Under the pieces are notes generated by a model. It had not been told where the DNA came from, did no database searches, and was given only the letters and a program-made list of their open reading frames with translations. This document shows, one piece after another, positions 25,948-35,762 of a stretch of 61,986 bases of DNA. Within the stretch, counting starts at the first letter, position 1. Each line of letters starts with the position of its first letter. Both the position numbers and the translations under genes were made by a program. Source of the DNA: Croceifilum oryzae (GTDB taxonomy: Bacteria > Bacillota > Bacilli > Thermoactinomycetales > Thermoactinomycetaceae); assembly GCF_030814315.1 (NCBI RefSeq), contig NZ_JAUSUV010000015.1, forward strand, positions 1-61,986, read 5' to 3'.

Positions 25948-27992
25948 GTTTGGCTCAGTATTCGGTTGATGTGTTGTCTGGCGTCGGACCTCAGCGTAAA
26001 CAGCATCTTGAGGAACTAGGAATTTACACGATTCAGGATGTTTTGGAGTATTATCCATATCGTTACATCGACTATCGGGTGACAGATCTAGGGGAAGCAG
26101 AGCACGAATCCCAAGTAACCGTTCAAGGGAGAGTTTATCAAGCTCCAAGCTTTCGATGGTTTAAAAAGAATAGCTCTCGATTATCCGCTCGTCTGGATGT
26201 GGATGGAATCATTGTCCAAGTGGTCTGGTTTAATCAACATTTTTTAAAAGATAAATTGATTCCCGGAAAAACGATTATGGTTTCGGGTCGTTTTGATCGG
26301 CATAAGTTGGAGATTTTAGCGAAGCGGACGTTTGTGAGCGAGACTGAGCAAGAGAAGCAGGCGGGTCGTTTGGAGCCTGTCTACTCTGTAAATGCCAACG
26401 TACAAATAAGTTGGCTTCGGAAATTAATTGAAGAGGCTTATGGAAGATTTGGCGGGGAGATTGAGGAGATTTTACCTTCTACTTTGATCGAAGAATACCG
26501 TTTGCTTCCTCGTGCCACAGCGATGTACTACCTCCATTTCCCTAAGGGACAGCAAGAAGGTCATCAAGCACGCAGACGTATGGCATATGAGGAACTTCTC
26601 CTCTACGAAGCGAAATTAATGTATCTACGGAAGCTTCAAAAGACGGAGATAGAGGGAATTTCTCATCGCTTTGACCATGAGAAGGTAGAAGATCTTGTCT
26701 CCAGACTAGATTTCCCACTAACAGGTGCTCAGAGGCGCGTCGTGGATGAAATCTTAGATGATTTACAAGCTCCTCATCAGATGAATCGCTTATTACAAGG
26801 AGATGTGGGGTCTGGGAAAACCGTTGTTGCGGCGATTGTCTTATATGCCAATTACTTATCTGGTTATCAAGGTGCGCTTATGGTTCCCACGGAGATCTTA
26901 GCGGATCAACACGCAGAATCGCTACAAGCCGTTTTAGGTCCACTGGGACTTACCATTGTCTCCCTCACAGGGAATATGAAAGCAAGAGAGCGCCGAGATA
27001 CGTTGAGTCAGATTCAAATGGGGTTAGCTGATATCGTAGTAGGAACACATGCCCTCATTCAAGAGGGGGTTGTTTACCGCCAATTAGGCCTCGTGATTAC
27101 GGATGAGCAACATCGTTTTGGCGTCAAACAACGCGCATTGTTACGTGAAAAAGGGAGTAATCCCGATGTCCTATTCATGACCGCGACTCCGATTCCGCGT
27201 ACGCTAGCTATCTCGGTCTTTGGAGAAATGGATATCTCCACGATCGATGAGATGCCAGCTGGGCGGCAACCGATTGATACATATTGGGTGAAAAAGGATC
27301 TATTTCCCCGCATCGTTACCTTTGTTGAAAAAGAATGCCAGACAGATCGCCAAGCATATGTGATTTGTCCACTTATCGAAGAATCTGAGAAGTTAGATTT
27401 GCAAAACGCGCATGACTTATATGAACAACTAACCTTGGAGCTTTCTCCTATACGAGTTGGACTTCTCCATGGAAAGATGAATCCAGCGGAGAAAGAAGAA
27501 GTGATGCGAGCCTTTTCGGAAAATGAGATTCAAGTGCTGGTCTCTACGACAGTCGTTGAGGTAGGCGTAAACGTTCCCAATGCAACCGTGATGGTTATCT
27601 ATGATGCGGATCGCTTTGGACTTGCTCAGCTTCACCAGTTGCGTGGACGGGTAGGAAGGGGCGGAGGTGCATCTACTTGTGTTCTAGTTGCGGATCCACG
27701 CTCCGAGCAAGGAAATGAGCGGATGAGGGTGATGACGGAAACAACGGATGGATTTGAGATCTCACGACGTGATCTAGAGATGAGGGGACCTGGTGACTTC
27801 TTAGGCGTGAAGCAGAGTGGGCTCCCTGCGTTTAAAGTTGCTAATTTGGCAGAGGATCTGAAGATCATGGAGGTAGCCCGAGCAGATGCGGCTTTGATTG
27901 TAAATGATCCTGAGTTTGGTTCGAAACCAGAGACGAAGCCAATTTACGAGCGTTTGCAGGCGGAGGGACTGGAAAGTAAGAGTTTTGATTAA
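25944..27992 (+). CDS. recG: ATP-dependent DNA helicase RecG
   Basis: 682 residues. Remodels stalled forks and branched DNA. A wedge/OB domain (about 1-200) precedes the helicase core with Walker A GDVGSGKT, DEQH box, TATPIPRT, and motif VI QLRGRVGRGG. The length is normal for Firmicutes. In Bacillus recG is followed by fapR-plsX; here those genes are missing and an unrelated membrane protein follows. Confidence 0.97.
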   Translation: MSLAQYSVDVLSGVGPQRKQHLEELGIYTIQDVLEYYPYRYIDYRVTDLGEAEHESQVTVQGRVYQAPSFRWFKKNSSRLSARLDVDGIIVQVVWFNQHFLKDKLIPGKTIMVSGRFDRHKLEILAKRTFVSETEQEKQAGRLEPVYSVNANVQISWLRKLIEEAYGRFGGEIEEILPSTLIEEYRLLPRATAMYYLHFPKGQQEGHQARRRMAYEELLLYEAKLMYLRKLQKTEIEGISHRFDHEKVEDLVSRLDFPLTGAQRRVVDEILDDLQAPHQMNRLLQGDVGSGKTVVAAIVLYANYLSGYQGALMVPTEILADQHAESLQAVLGPLGLTIVSLTGNMKARERRDTLSQIQMGLADIVVGTHALIQEGVVYRQLGLVITDEQHRFGVKQRALLREKGSNPDVLFMTATPIPRTLAISVFGEMDISTIDEMPAGRQPIDTYWVKKDLFPRIVTFVEKECQTDRQAYVICPLIEESEKLDLQNAHDLYEQLTLELSPIRVGLLHGKMNPAEKEEVMRAFSENEIQVLVSTTVVEVGVNVPNATVMVIYDADRFGLAQLHQLRGRVGRGGGASTCVLVADPRSEQGNERMRVMTETTDGFEISRRDLEMRGPGDFLGVKQSGLPAFKVANLAEDLKIMEVARADAALIVNDPEFGSKPETKPIYERLQAEGLESKSFD

Positions 27993-28026
27993 GGATATTG
28001 TGAAAAAATAGATAGAAATAAAAATG

Positions 28027-28058
28027 AATCCTAACTGATCGTTTGGTTAGGATTTTAT
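28027..28058 (+). terminator. Terminator after recG
   Basis: The stem AATCCTAAC / GTTAGGATT is followed by a T-rich tract (TTTTATTTT) 35 bases after the recG stop. Confidence 0.8.
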
Positions 28059-28150
28059 TTTGGAATGGTCATTCTAGATATAGATTAATAATGTAAATAT
28101 GACTCTTGGTGCTGGCGCTAAGCAGTCATCTATAGGATAAGGTGAACTTT

Positions 28151-28648
28151 ATGCACGATATTATAATTAGAAAAACGAAAGTTGCAGCTATTGTTGGTTT
28201 TGTTTGTGCACTTCTATATTCTCTTACCATTGCTATTGATCTTGACGTGTTAGATTTCTTTCTGGGTACAGTTATAACTTTTTTTGCTTGCTTACTTATC
28301 TCGGCCTCCTTTGGCACAGCTTCTTCGATTTATATTGATTGGATTTCTCGCAATGTGGAGAATAAAGGTTCAAAGTGGGCTCTAAAAATTGCTTTGTACG
28401 GAGTTTTTGGCTACATGGCAGACGCAATGCTATCATTTGATTCTAAGTTTACCATGATATATTTGACTGTGTTTTTCTCTTATATCTACTTTCTTGCAGA
28501 TATCATTGTGAGTAAATTCCGTGGGGAAAAGATATGGCAGGATAATAATCAAATGCTTAAGATCGTTATGAGTTGCATAGTGATTTCGATTTTTCTAGTT
28601 TGTTTCGTGATGCAAAGTCCCTTGGATATTATTCAAAAACTGCCATAA
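28151..28648 (+). CDS. Five-segment membrane protein, unknown function
   Basis: 165 residues not recognised as a named family. About five hydrophobic segments cover residues 11-30, 38-62, 76-95, 104-124 and 136-156. ATG at 28151 is favoured because AAGGTGA stands 6 bases ahead; the in-frame GTG at 28142 would overlap it. It stands alone between two terminator-like hairpins. No catalytic or binding motif is visible. Confidence 0.65.
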   Translation: MHDIIIRKTKVAAIVGFVCALLYSLTIAIDLDVLDFFLGTVITFFACLLISASFGTASSIYIDWISRNVENKGSKWALKIALYGVFGYMADAMLSFDSKFTMIYLTVFFSYIYFLADIIVSKFRGEKIWQDNNQMLKIVMSCIVISIFLVCFVMQSPLDIIQKLP

Positions 28649-28720
28649 ATAACAAAACCTAACCAATGTACGGTTAAACTGTTTTTATCAACGGATCTTA
28701 CTGGGGAGTAAGAGTTTTGA

Positions 28721-28760
28721 CAACAAACCCTTCTGACAATGCGATCAGAAGGGTTTGTTG
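28721..28760. terminator. Strong hairpin before the oxygenase gene
   Basis: A perfect 16-bp inverted repeat (CAACAAACCCTTCTGA and complement) with an 8-nt loop lies 73 bases after the membrane-protein stop. Only short T runs flank it. The rest of 28649-28868 shows no gene. Confidence 0.6.
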
Positions 28761-28868
28761 TGTGCGTCCGGCATGGAAGTCTATAAGGATGCAAGGACTG
28801 AAGATCGTTCTAGATGTATTAATTTACAGCATATATATCTTGTATAGTAGCAGGATAGGAGAGTTTGT

Positions 28869-29480
28869 ATGATAAAAAATGCGACAATTTATTGTGAAGA
28901 TCCGTATATTGCTTCTTATGAAGAGGTGGTGACGCCAATAGAATGCCAGCAGTTAATTGAGCTATCCAGGAACCAACTCAAAAAATCACAAGTCGCTAGT
29001 AACTCAGATGAAGAGCTCGGCATATATTCAAGTATAAGAAAATCGGAACAAGCTTGGTTGCCTCATCATCCTTGGTTACCTCATCATCTCAATCCAATCG
29101 TACTGCAAATATGTAAACGAATGGCTGAAACAGTTGGGCTACCCCTACATCATGCAGAGCCATTACAAGTAGCAAAATACTCTATTGATGGAAGATTTGA
29201 AGCTCATTGGGATACCTATCGCACTCCTCAAAAAGGTGGGCAACGTCTCATGACTGCTATTTTATATTTAAATGATGTCGAACAAGGAGGCGAAACAGCA
29301 TTCTCCGATCTTAACCTAGCGATTACACCTACTGTGGGGAAAATACTACAGTTTGAAACTTGTAAAAAAGGAACTATTGAACCTCATCCTCTTTCCAAAC
29401 ACGAAGGATGCCCTGTTCAAAAAGGGGAAAAATGGATCGCAACTTTATGGTTTCGTGAAAGACCACAATATAAAATCTGA
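28869..29480 (+). CDS. Prolyl-4-hydroxylase-like 2-oxoglutarate/Fe(II) oxygenase
   Basis: 203 residues of the P4H alpha-subunit-like dioxygenase fold. The iron ligands are HWD (HxD, about residues 117-119) and the His in KHEGCPV, with the 2-oxoglutarate-binding Lys in GEKWIATLWFR. YLNDVEQGGETAF is the family's conserved strand. Bacilli encode such enzymes for hydroxylating collagen-like or other proline-rich proteins; no collagen-like gene is in the window. It is monocistronic. The substrate could also be a ribosomal or elongation-factor prolyl residue. Confidence 0.9.
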   Translation: MIKNATIYCEDPYIASYEEVVTPIECQQLIELSRNQLKKSQVASNSDEELGIYSSIRKSEQAWLPHHPWLPHHLNPIVLQICKRMAETVGLPLHHAEPLQVAKYSIDGRFEAHWDTYRTPQKGGQRLMTAILYLNDVEQGGETAFSDLNLAITPTVGKILQFETCKKGTIEPHPLSKHEGCPVQKGEKWIATLWFRERPQYKI

Positions 29481-29502
29481 GAAAAAGCTATTAAGGTTCC
29501 GT

Positions 29503-29548
29503 GAAATAGAGTAGGAGGGGGCTGGTTTGCCCCCTCCTACTCTATTTC
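29503..29548. terminator. Bidirectional terminator, oxygenase and pepF
   Basis: A perfect 20-bp stem beginning GAAATAGAGTAGGAGGGGGC with a 6-nt loop lies between two converging genes. It is the strongest hairpin in the window. Confidence 0.9.
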
Positions 29549-29554
29549 AGTTTC

Positions 29555-31369
29555 TTATTTCTGCTCTAGCAACATTTCTAACTCATCTAAGTACTCCTTA
29601 AACACCACAAATGCCTCGCGAATCGGTTCTGGGGAGTTCATATCAACACCTGCATGTTTCAGGATATCGATCGGACTTTGTGAGCTTCCCGCTTTCAAGA
29701 AGTCTAGATAGCGGTCAACTGCTGGCTGTCCTTCTTCGAGAATTTGCTTGGACAGGGCAGTGGCTGCACTAATTCCTGTAGAATACTGGTATACATAGAA
29801 ATTGTAGTAGAAGTGAGGGATACGAGCCCACTCTAGAGCAATCTCTGGATCGATTACGACACCTTCACCAAAGTATTTCTTGTTAAGATCGTAGTACATC
29901 TGAGAAAGTACATCTGCTGTTAACGCCTCGCCAGCCTGATCTTTTTGATGAATCAGTAGCTCGAATTCTGCAAACATGGTTTGACGAACAATGGTGCTCC
30001 GGAACTTATCCAAATGATGCGTAATCAGATAGAGACGTTTCTGTGGATCTGTTGTGGTTTTTAATAAGTAGTCGTTCAATAAGTTTTCGTTACAGGTAGA
30101 AGCGACTTCCGCTACAAAGATTGAATAATCCCCGTAAACGTGTGGTTGAGTCTTCCGAGTGTAATAACTATGAACCGAATGACCAAACTCATGAGCGAGC
30201 GTGAACAGGTTGTCGACGGAGTTTTGCCAGTTCATGAGGATGTATGGATTGGTTCCATAGGTTCCAAAAGAGTAAGCCCCGCTTCGCTTCCCTTGGTTCT
30301 CATAAACGTCAACCCAACGGTTATCAAAAGCCGTTTGTAACACTTGTAGGTATTCTTCCCCAAGTGGATGTAGGCCTTTGAGAAGTAGCTCTTTTGCTTC
30401 TTCGTAGCTAACTTTCATCTCCAGCTCAGAAGTGAGGGGAACGAAAAGGTCATAAAGATGTAACTCCTCTAGCCCAAGCGCTTTTTTCCGGATATCAAAA
30501 TAGCGATAGAGAAGCGGTAGGTGTTCATGAACCGTTTCAATGAGTTGATCGTATACCGTTTCCGGAATTTGATTGTCATTTAACGCCTTTTGACGTGCAG
30601 ATCCGTACTGGCGAATTTTCGCAATGAGGTTTTGTTTTTTTACCTGTCCAGATAGGGTACTTGCAAGTGTGTTACGTAGCTTGCCGTATGTTTCATAGAC
30701 AGCTTGGAACGCTTCTTTACGTACTCTAGAATCTTTACTTTCGAGAAGCTGAATGTAACGACCATGGGTAATTTCAACTTCTTCTCCCTTTTCATCAAGA
30801 ATGGAAGGAAATTTAATGTCGGCATTGTTTATGTAACTAAAGGTGCGGCTAGAGGATCCTAGTACTTCACTTGCTTGTGCAAGTAGAGATTCTTCTTTTT
30901 CTGATAAAGTGTGGGAACGGAAACGATTTAGTATTTCCAGTTCATATCCATATAAAGAAAGTTTTTCGTGATCTTTTGCAAAAGAGGTGACTTTCTCTTC
31001 AGGAATTGCTAAGATTTCAGGGCGATAGTAGGACATAGCATTACTTGCTTCTGTCATTAAGCTAGCAGCGCGGTCGTTGTATGCTTGATAATGAGAGTTA
31101 GTGGTGTCTTGATCGTAACGCATACGAGCATAGACAAATACTTTGCCTAATCTCTCTGAAACTTGATCGCGGATATGTAATGCTTGAAAAAGAATATCGG
31201 CTGAACTCCCTAGTTTTCCTTGGAATTCGGCGAATTGGGGAAGAGTTGCTTTAATATCTCTATATTCTTGCTCCCATGCATCATCCGTGGCAAATATATC
31301 TTCTAATCGCCATGTATCTGGAGTGGCAATTTCAGATCGTTTTGGTAATTTTTTTGCTTTCGATTCCAT
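29555..31369 (-). CDS. pepF: Oligoendopeptidase F
   Basis: A 604-residue cytosolic M3-family zinc peptidase that degrades oligopeptides. The zinc motif is HEFGHSVHS (about residues 391-399), followed by the third ligand region EVASTCNE. The length and start MESKAKKLPKRSEI are typical of Bacillus PepF. It is read opposite to the accBC genes. Confidence 0.95.
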   Translation of the reverse strand: MESKAKKLPKRSEIATPDTWRLEDIFATDDAWEQEYRDIKATLPQFAEFQGKLGSSADILFQALHIRDQVSERLGKVFVYARMRYDQDTTNSHYQAYNDRAASLMTEASNAMSYYRPEILAIPEEKVTSFAKDHEKLSLYGYELEILNRFRSHTLSEKEESLLAQASEVLGSSSRTFSYINNADIKFPSILDEKGEEVEITHGRYIQLLESKDSRVRKEAFQAVYETYGKLRNTLASTLSGQVKKQNLIAKIRQYGSARQKALNDNQIPETVYDQLIETVHEHLPLLYRYFDIRKKALGLEELHLYDLFVPLTSELEMKVSYEEAKELLLKGLHPLGEEYLQVLQTAFDNRWVDVYENQGKRSGAYSFGTYGTNPYILMNWQNSVDNLFTLAHEFGHSVHSYYTRKTQPHVYGDYSIFVAEVASTCNENLLNDYLLKTTTDPQKRLYLITHHLDKFRSTIVRQTMFAEFELLIHQKDQAGEALTADVLSQMYYDLNKKYFGEGVVIDPEIALEWARIPHFYYNFYVYQYSTGISAATALSKQILEEGQPAVDRYLDFLKAGSSQSPIDILKHAGVDMNSPEPIREAFVVFKEYLDELEMLLEQK

Positions 31370-31628
31370 CTTAGATCCTCCTTATGATATAAAACGATAA
31401 AAATGGACATTCTTATCTTTATTATACCTATGTGATGATATGAGGTAAATCGGATTGCAAGTACGCGGAATTTTCCAATGGATTTTTATGCGATATATGC
31501 ATGGTAATATTCATTTAGAGAAGTGTCATCATTTTGACTGAATGGGTAATTCCTGCTGAAGGACTGGTCAAGCCTAGCAAAAACCATTATGATTAAACCG
31601 TTACCTGATTAGAAAGGAGCAAACATAA

Positions 31629-32153
31629 ATGACATTTAAAATGCATGAAATTCGTGAACTTATTCGATTGATAGATGAATCTCAAATCGAAGAATTTGAA
31701 ATCCAAAATGAAGAAACCACAATTAAGATGAAAAAAAATAATGGGGTTACGGTACCTACTGCAAGTTTCCCTGTTGCTGTGCAACCAGTGGTTCAACATG
31801 TGGAACAACCAACTCCAGTTGCAAGTCCTGTAACACCTGTTGCGACAGAGATGACGAGTCCAGCACCGGTAGTAGAAGCAACCCCGGCTGCACCTGAAGT
31901 GGAGGATGCTACTTTACATAAAATCGTCTCACCTATGGTGGGTACGTTCTATCGTGCACCTTCCCCAGATTCTCAGCCTTATGCAAAAGAAGGCGATCAA
32001 GTTCAAAACGAAACGATCGTATGTATCGTAGAAGCGATGAAGCTGATGAATGAAATTGATGCCGATGTAAAAGGCACGATTGTAAAAGTGTTGGCGGAAA
32101 ATGGCCAGCTAGTTGAATATGGACAACCATTGTTCTTGGTAAAAACGTCCTGA
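31629..32153 (+). CDS. accB: Biotin carboxyl carrier protein of acetyl-CoA carboxylase
   Basis: 174 residues. The C-terminal biotinyl domain contains EAMKLMNE, with biotinylated K138, and is preceded by a Pro/Ala/Val-rich linker (about 55-95). It carries the carboxyl group between AccC and AccAD in the first step of fatty-acid synthesis. AccC follows 22 bases later. Confidence 0.96.
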   Translation: MTFKMHEIRELIRLIDESQIEEFEIQNEETTIKMKKNNGVTVPTASFPVAVQPVVQHVEQPTPVASPVTPVATEMTSPAPVVEATPAAPEVEDATLHKIVSPMVGTFYRAPSPDSQPYAKEGDQVQNETIVCIVEAMKLMNEIDADVKGTIVKVLAENGQLVEYGQPLFLVKTS

Positions 32154-32175
32154 TCGTTCAGGAGGGGAACTGTGA

Positions 32176-33531
32176 ATGTTTAAGAAGGTACTAATTGCAA
32201 ACCGCGGTGAAATCGCTGTTCGAATCATCCGAGCTTGTCGAGAACTAGGGATTGCCACTGTAGCCGTTTATTCCGAAGCGGATCGAGAGGCATTGCATGT
32301 GAGTTTGGCTGATGAGGCTTTTTGCATCGGTCCAGCTCTATCTCGTGAAAGTTATCTAAACATGACAAACTTGCTTAGTGTAGCGACCTTAGTCGGTGTA
32401 GATGCGATCCATCCTGGATATGGATTTTTATCGGAAAATGCCGATTTCGCTGAGCTTTGTGCGGCATGTGGCATTACTTTTATCGGTCCATCGCCGGAAG
32501 CCATCTTAAAGATGGGGGATAAGACAACGGCTCGTGAAACGATGAAAGAAGCAGGAGTTCCGGTCGTCCCGGGAACGCAAGGTGTGATTGAAGATCTCGA
32601 TGAAGCGGAAGAGATTGCTACTTCCATTGGCTACCCAGTTATCGTAAAAGCAACAGCTGGTGGCGGCGGAAAAGGAATGCGGATCGTACATAGTTCAGAA
32701 GAATTGCGTCATGCGGTTACGCTAGCGCAGAAGGAAGCTGAAGCCAACTTTGGAAATCCAGGTGTGTATTTAGAAAAGTTCCTTGTTGAGCCTCGTCATA
32801 TTGAAATTCAAGTTTTAGCTGATTCCCATGGAAATGTCGTTCATTTAGGTGAGCGGGATTGCTCGATTCAACGTCGATACCAAAAACTGATTGAAGAAGC
32901 CCCATCTCCGGCATTAAATCCAGAGTTGCGTGAGCGAATGGGCCAAGCCGCGATCGCTGCCGCGCGCTCTGTTGACTATCAAGGGGTGGGCACGGTAGAG
33001 CTTCTCCTTGATCGGGATCGAAATTTCTACTTTATGGAGATGAATACTCGAATTCAGGTCGAACATCCTGTTACAGAGATGATTACGGGAATTGATCTGG
33101 TGAAAGAACAAATTCGGGTAGCCGCAGGAGAACCACTCCTAGTGAGTCAAGAAGATATTAAGATCAACGGCTGGTCGATCGAATGTCGGATTAATGCGGA
33201 GCGGCCTGATAAAAACTTTATGCCATCGCCAGGTACGATTAAAACGTACTTAGCTCCTGGTGGTATGGGGGTTCGAGTGGATAGTGCTTGTTATCAGGGC
33301 TATCGTATCCCGCCGTTTTATGATTCAATGGTAGCGAAGTTAATTGTCTGGGGAAAAGATCGCGAAGAAGCACTCGACCGCATGAATCGTGCACTACACG
33401 AATTTGCGATTGATGGTGTTCATACCACGATTCCTTTCCATCAACTCATGATCCAACATCCAAAATTTCGCTCTGGTGACTTTCATATTCAGTTTTTGGA
33501 AACGACTAATATATACGAGGAGGGAACCTAA
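32176..33531 (+). CDS. accC: Biotin carboxylase subunit of acetyl-CoA carboxylase
   Basis: 451 residues with ATP-grasp fold: N-terminal [14 protein letters not shown], the glycine loop [11 protein letters not shown] and catalytic [15 protein letters not shown]. It carboxylates biotin on AccB. The order accB-accC-Asp23 protein-nusB is as in B. subtilis. Confidence 0.97.
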   Translation: MFKKVLIANRGEIAVRIIRACRELGIATVAVYSEADREALHVSLADEAFCIGPALSRESYLNMTNLLSVATLVGVDAIHPGYGFLSENADFAELCAACGITFIGPSPEAILKMGDKTTARETMKEAGVPVVPGTQGVIEDLDEAEEIATSIGYPVIVKATAGGGGKGMRIVHSSEELRHAVTLAQKEAEANFGNPGVYLEKFLVEPRHIEIQVLADSHGNVVHLGERDCSIQRRYQKLIEEAPSPALNPELRERMGQAAIAAARSVDYQGVGTVELLLDRDRNFYFMEMNTRIQVEHPVTEMITGIDLVKEQIRVAAGEPLLVSQEDIKINGWSIECRINAERPDKNFMPSPGTIKTYLAPGGMGVRVDSACYQGYRIPPFYDSMVAKLIVWGKDREEALDRMNRALHEFAIDGVHTTIPFHQLMIQHPKFRSGDFHIQFLETTNIYEEGT

Positions 33532-33537
33532 GCTAAT

Positions 33538-33936
33538 ATGGAACATCAACCAACGCAAAATGGCAATCTAGGCAAAGTAGAGATTGCGCCAGAAGTGTTG
33601 CAAGTTATTTCTGGGCTAGCAGCGACAGGGGTTAAGGGAGTCATTAGTCTAAGTGGCGGTGTCGTCGAGAATTTTAATCAGTTGATTGGTCGGAAAAACC
33701 TTCGTCAGGGAATTACGGTAAACTTAGATGAGTCCACAACGATTGAGGTATCACTTGTTGTGGAATATGGGGTATCGATCCCAGAAGTAGGAAAGCAAGT
33801 GCAAGAAAGTATCAAATCGGCTGTTGAAACGATGACAGGCATTCAAGTAGACCAGATTGTGGTTCGTGTCGAAGGCATCAAATTTCCACAACCAGAAAAA
33901 ACAAAAGATGGGGAATCTACCCCAAGAGTAAGGTAA
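33538..33936 (+). CDS. Asp23-family protein (YqhY type)
   Basis: 132 residues of the Asp23/Gls24 fold (IAPEVLQVISGLAATGVKGV). In B. subtilis the equivalent protein is linked by genetics to control of acetyl-CoA carboxylase, and this one also directly follows accC (6 bases). It is paralogous to the protein at 21240-21605. The last 15 residues are charged and probably disordered. Confidence 0.87.
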   Translation: MEHQPTQNGNLGKVEIAPEVLQVISGLAATGVKGVISLSGGVVENFNQLIGRKNLRQGITVNLDESTTIEVSLVVEYGVSIPEVGKQVQESIKSAVETMTGIQVDQIVVRVEGIKFPQPEKTKDGESTPRVR

Positions 33937-33962
33937 GATAGGTAGTAGTAAGAAGTTACATC

Positions 33963-33999
33963 GAAACCGGGCCCAAGCAGGTGGCTCGGGTTTCTTTTT
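33963..33999 (+). terminator. Terminator after the accBC operon
   Basis: The arm GAAACCGGGC pairs imperfectly with GCTCGGGTTTC and is followed by a T run; it separates the acc genes from nusB. Confidence 0.7.
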
Positions 34000-34011
34000 G
34001 GAGGATTTTAA

Positions 34012-34431
34012 ATGAGTCGGAGATTATCAAGAGAAATAGCGATTCAATCTTTATATCAACAAGATGTGCATCCTGAGGCAGATCTCCAAATGATTCGTGA
34101 ATTGGAGAAGAAGGTTCAGGGGGAAGATTTGGATTTTTATCGCTTTCTCGTGCAAGGTGTGAAAGAACATCACCCTCAGATTGACCCTATTTTAGAACGA
34201 TATGTAAAAGAAGGCTGGAAGCTGAGTCGTCTTTCTGCTGTGGATCGAGCGGTGCTACGTGTAGCTACGTTAGAATTACTCTATCAACCAGAAACGCCAT
34301 CTGGTGCGGTGCTAAACGAAGCAGTAGAGCTTTCCAAAGCATTTAGTGGTATGGAAACAAGCCGCTTTATCAACGGGATTCTAGGTAAATTAGCGAAAAA
34401 TCTCGATCAATTACGGGAAGAAATACAATAG
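34012..34431 (+). CDS. nusB: Transcription antitermination factor NusB
   Basis: A 139-residue all-helical RNA-binding protein (SRRLSREIAIQSLYQQD start, SAVDRAVLRVATLELLY and FINGILGKLA). It joins NusE/S10 on boxA of rRNA leaders. GGAGG stands 10 bases ahead of the ATG. Confidence 0.96.
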   Translation: MSRRLSREIAIQSLYQQDVHPEADLQMIRELEKKVQGEDLDFYRFLVQGVKEHHPQIDPILERYVKEGWKLSRLSAVDRAVLRVATLELLYQPETPSGAVLNEAVELSKAFSGMETSRFINGILGKLAKNLDQLREEIQ

Positions 34432-34433
34432 TA

Positions 34434-34467
34434 AGGGAGTAGAAGCGAATATTGCTTCGCTCTCTTT
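34434..34467 (+). terminator. Terminator after nusB
   Basis: The stem GGGAGT-(bulged A)-GAAGC pairs with GCTTCGCTCTC and is followed by TTTTTG. Confidence 0.7.
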
Positions 34468-34576
34468 TTGTATTGTTCGGATTATCCTTTACAGCTTTAG
34501 TAGAAACGAATAAACTGGATGATAATATGTGAAACCATACATATCTAAAAACTACGGTCTATAAGGGTGATGACAA

Positions 34577-35437
34577 ATGGCACAATTAATCGATGGAAAA
34601 AAAATCGCAAGTGATATTCGTCAAGAGTTAAAAGGGGAAGTTGTACAATTACAGGAGCAAGGAATTCGTCCGGGCTTGATGGTGATATTTGTTGGTCATA
34701 ATCCAGCTTCCGAGTCTTATATACGCGGGAAAGTTCGTGCTGCCACGGAAATTGGAATTGCATCAGAAGTGCTTCGGATGGGTGAAGAAATAACGGAAAA
34801 GCAGCTTCTTGATAGAATTGAAGAATTGAACCAAGATGAAGCGGTTCATGGAATTCTAGTACAATTACCTCTACCGAAGCATATTGACGAGTTAAAAGTA
34901 ATTGAAGCGATTTCGCCGGAGAAAGACGTAGATGGATTTACCCCGATTAATGTAGGGAAAATGATGACTGGATTGGAATGTTATCTACCTTGTACGCCAT
35001 TTGGAATTATGCAACTTTTAGAGCGTTCTAATGTTACAATAGCTGGAAAGCATGTGGTTGTGATTGGAAGAAGTAATATTGTGGGGAAGCCGGTGTCGAT
35101 GTTACTGCAACGCGCGAATGCTACGGTAACGATGTGCCATTCTCGTACTCCGGATTTAGCCACCTTTACCAAGCAGGCTGATATTATTGTGAGTGCTGTG
35201 GGGAGGATTGGATTGATTACGGCTGATCATTTGAAAGAGGGTGCGGTTGTGATTGATGTGGCGATGAATCGGAATGAGGACGGCAAGTTGGTTGGTGATG
35301 TGTTGTTTGATGAGGTATTTGATAAGGCATCGGCTATTACTCCTGTGCCGGGTGGAGTAGGACCTATGACGATTGCGATGTTGATGCATAATACGATTGA
35401 GGCGGCGAAACGTGCGAGTGAGGATAGTGCGGAGTAG
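34577..35437 (+). CDS. folD: Methylenetetrahydrofolate dehydrogenase/cyclohydrolase
   Basis: A 286-residue bifunctional folate enzyme. The active-site Lys lies in SESYIRGK; the Rossmann segment is VVIGRSNIVGKP; the C-terminal PVPGGVGPMTIAML is intact. In B. subtilis xseA follows at once; here an 800-bp gap containing two repeat elements intervenes. Confidence 0.97.
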   Translation: MAQLIDGKKIASDIRQELKGEVVQLQEQGIRPGLMVIFVGHNPASESYIRGKVRAATEIGIASEVLRMGEEITEKQLLDRIEELNQDEAVHGILVQLPLPKHIDELKVIEAISPEKDVDGFTPINVGKMMTGLECYLPCTPFGIMQLLERSNVTIAGKHVVVIGRSNIVGKPVSMLLQRANATVTMCHSRTPDLATFTKQADIIVSAVGRIGLITADHLKEGAVVIDVAMNRNEDGKLVGDVLFDEVFDKASAITPVPGGVGPMTIAMLMHNTIEAAKRASEDSAE

Positions 35438-35566
35438 GTAATAGGTTTGATTGATAAACTGTGGAATGAATAATTAGGAAGAGCTTGTTAAGAGTTGGCT
35501 TATTTGGCTTATTGAGGTCGGGATAGTTGTTTGAGTACTTTGTTGATTATCTAGATAGGATGTCCC

Positions 35567-35762
35567 GGGGCAATGTGTCTGACCACAGCTCAAATAGTGA
35601 GCCTGCGAGGATGTGAAAAAGCAAGTCCGCTCCGTCCTTCTCCACTTCGGGCAAGTGGCAAAACTCGCAAAGAACGCTCAAACATTGCCACAAAACGCCC
35701 AAGCTACGAAGAACTGCGCTGGGTAGGCTCACTAACATCGCAGTGGTCAGACACATTGCCCC
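35567..35762 (-). repeat. Intergenic inverted-repeat-ended element, copy B (MITE-like)
   Basis: A 196-bp block whose ends are GGGGCAATGTGTCTGACCAC and its exact complement. Read on the minus strand it aligns along its entire length with 18020-18210, with scattered substitutions and short indels. The perfect 20-bp termini suggest this copy is the less decayed. No target-site duplication is obvious. It contributes to the 803-bp folD-xseA gap (35438-36240), which has no gene. Confidence 0.85.

Noticed and set aside
28721-28760. A 16-bp inverted repeat as an attachment or insertion site
   Set aside because: It fits a transcription terminator between two codirectional genes, and no recombinase is near.
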